NCBI GenBank assembly: GCA_938049225.1 | Contig: CALICM010000035.1 | Location: 1 to 35,471, forward strand | Direction: 5' to 3' | DNA length: 35,471 bases | Source: an uncultured Paracoccaceae bacterium | GTDB taxonomy: Bacteria; Pseudomonadota; Alphaproteobacteria; Rhodobacterales; Rhodobacteraceae | In this document: positions 35,335 to 35,471 of the stretch, piece after piece | Numbering within the stretch: position 1 is the stretch's first letter | Layout: each line of letters opens with the position of its first letter | Notes under the pieces: generated by a model | Databases searched by the model: none | What the model was told of the DNA's origin: nothing | Seen by the model: only the letters and a program-made list of their open reading frames with translations | Program-made: the position numbers and the translations under genes

Positions 35335-35471
35335 CTAGAACAGGCCTTGAGTTTGGTTTTGTTGGTTGATGTGTATGGCTTCGGCGGCGGGGGATTTGGG
35401 GAGGCCTGGCATGGTCATGATCTCGCCGCAGATGGCGACGATGAAGCCGGCGCCGGCGCTGAGGCGAACCT
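35335..35471 (-). CDS. fhs: Formate-tetrahydrofolate ligase, C-terminal end (partial)
   Basis: The frame open to the window edge ends [20 protein letters not shown], then [11 protein letters not shown], and a short tail ending G-L-F-stop. This is the conserved C-terminus of Fhs (AGAGFIV...G-[DE]-I-M-T-M-P-G-L-P-K). Fhs joins formate to tetrahydrofolate using ATP. Only about 45 residues are in the window. It is transcribed before the universal stress gene, and its stop (TAG) overlaps the ribosome site of that gene. Confidence 0.93.
   Translation of the reverse strand, partial: VRLSAGAGFIVAICGEIMTMPGLPKSPAAEAIHINQQNQTQGLF

Overview
The window is about 60% G+C, dense, and reads as a chromosomal stretch of a marine or soil Rhodobacterales (Roseobacter-group) alphaproteobacterium. 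The reasons are the eukaryote-type NADP isocitrate dehydrogenase, the GTTC-N7-GTTC SOS box in front of recA, an SmoEFGKS/MtlK polyol cluster of the kind known from Rhodobacter sphaeroides, a tripartite tricarboxylate (TTT) transporter, and a sarcosine/dimethylglycine dehydrogenase with a GcvT-like half. No tRNA, rRNA or CRISPR array was seen.

Layout. 1-57 is the 5' end of an IS5-type transposase, pointing out of the window. 158-4039 (mostly +) holds icd, a CDGSH/Fer4_19/CDGSH iron-sulfur protein, a DUF6356 gene divergent from an Lrp/AsnC regulator, and a membrane protein. 4036-8550 (-) holds recA, alaS and two tandem DUF1330 genes. A small sulfotransferase-like gene runs divergently from recA.

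9369-25470 (-) is a 16-kb one-direction carbohydrate block. In transcription order it contains a HAD phosphatase, a SorC-family regulator, polyol ABC transporter genes smoE-F-G, an Imm53-family gene, smoK, sorbitol dehydrogenase smoS, mannitol/arabitol dehydrogenase mtlK, an inositol-dehydrogenase-like gene (iolG-like), a 63-aa membrane protein, xylB, xylA and the xylose ABC genes xylF-H-G. Polyols and xylose can meet at D-xylulose, which XylB phosphorylates; hexitols would give fructose. No fructokinase gene and no XylR are present in the window. Upstream of the block are two tandem paralogous lipoproteins and an ArsC/Spx-like protein.

27131-29548 (+) is the FAD/GcvT dehydrogenase. It converges on a minus-strand set: tctC-tctB-tctA followed by a translationally coupled 577-aa P-loop protein resembling zeta-toxin kinases. 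Upstream of tctC lie a universal stress protein and the 3' end of fhs (formate-tetrahydrofolate ligase), a one-carbon gene.

The least expected items are the Imm53 immunity-family gene inside the polyol transporter operon and the zeta-like kinase coupled to tctA. Other points of note are a strong dyad in front of smoE that is probably the SorC-regulator operator, and stable hairpins directly downstream of both sugar-binding-protein genes.
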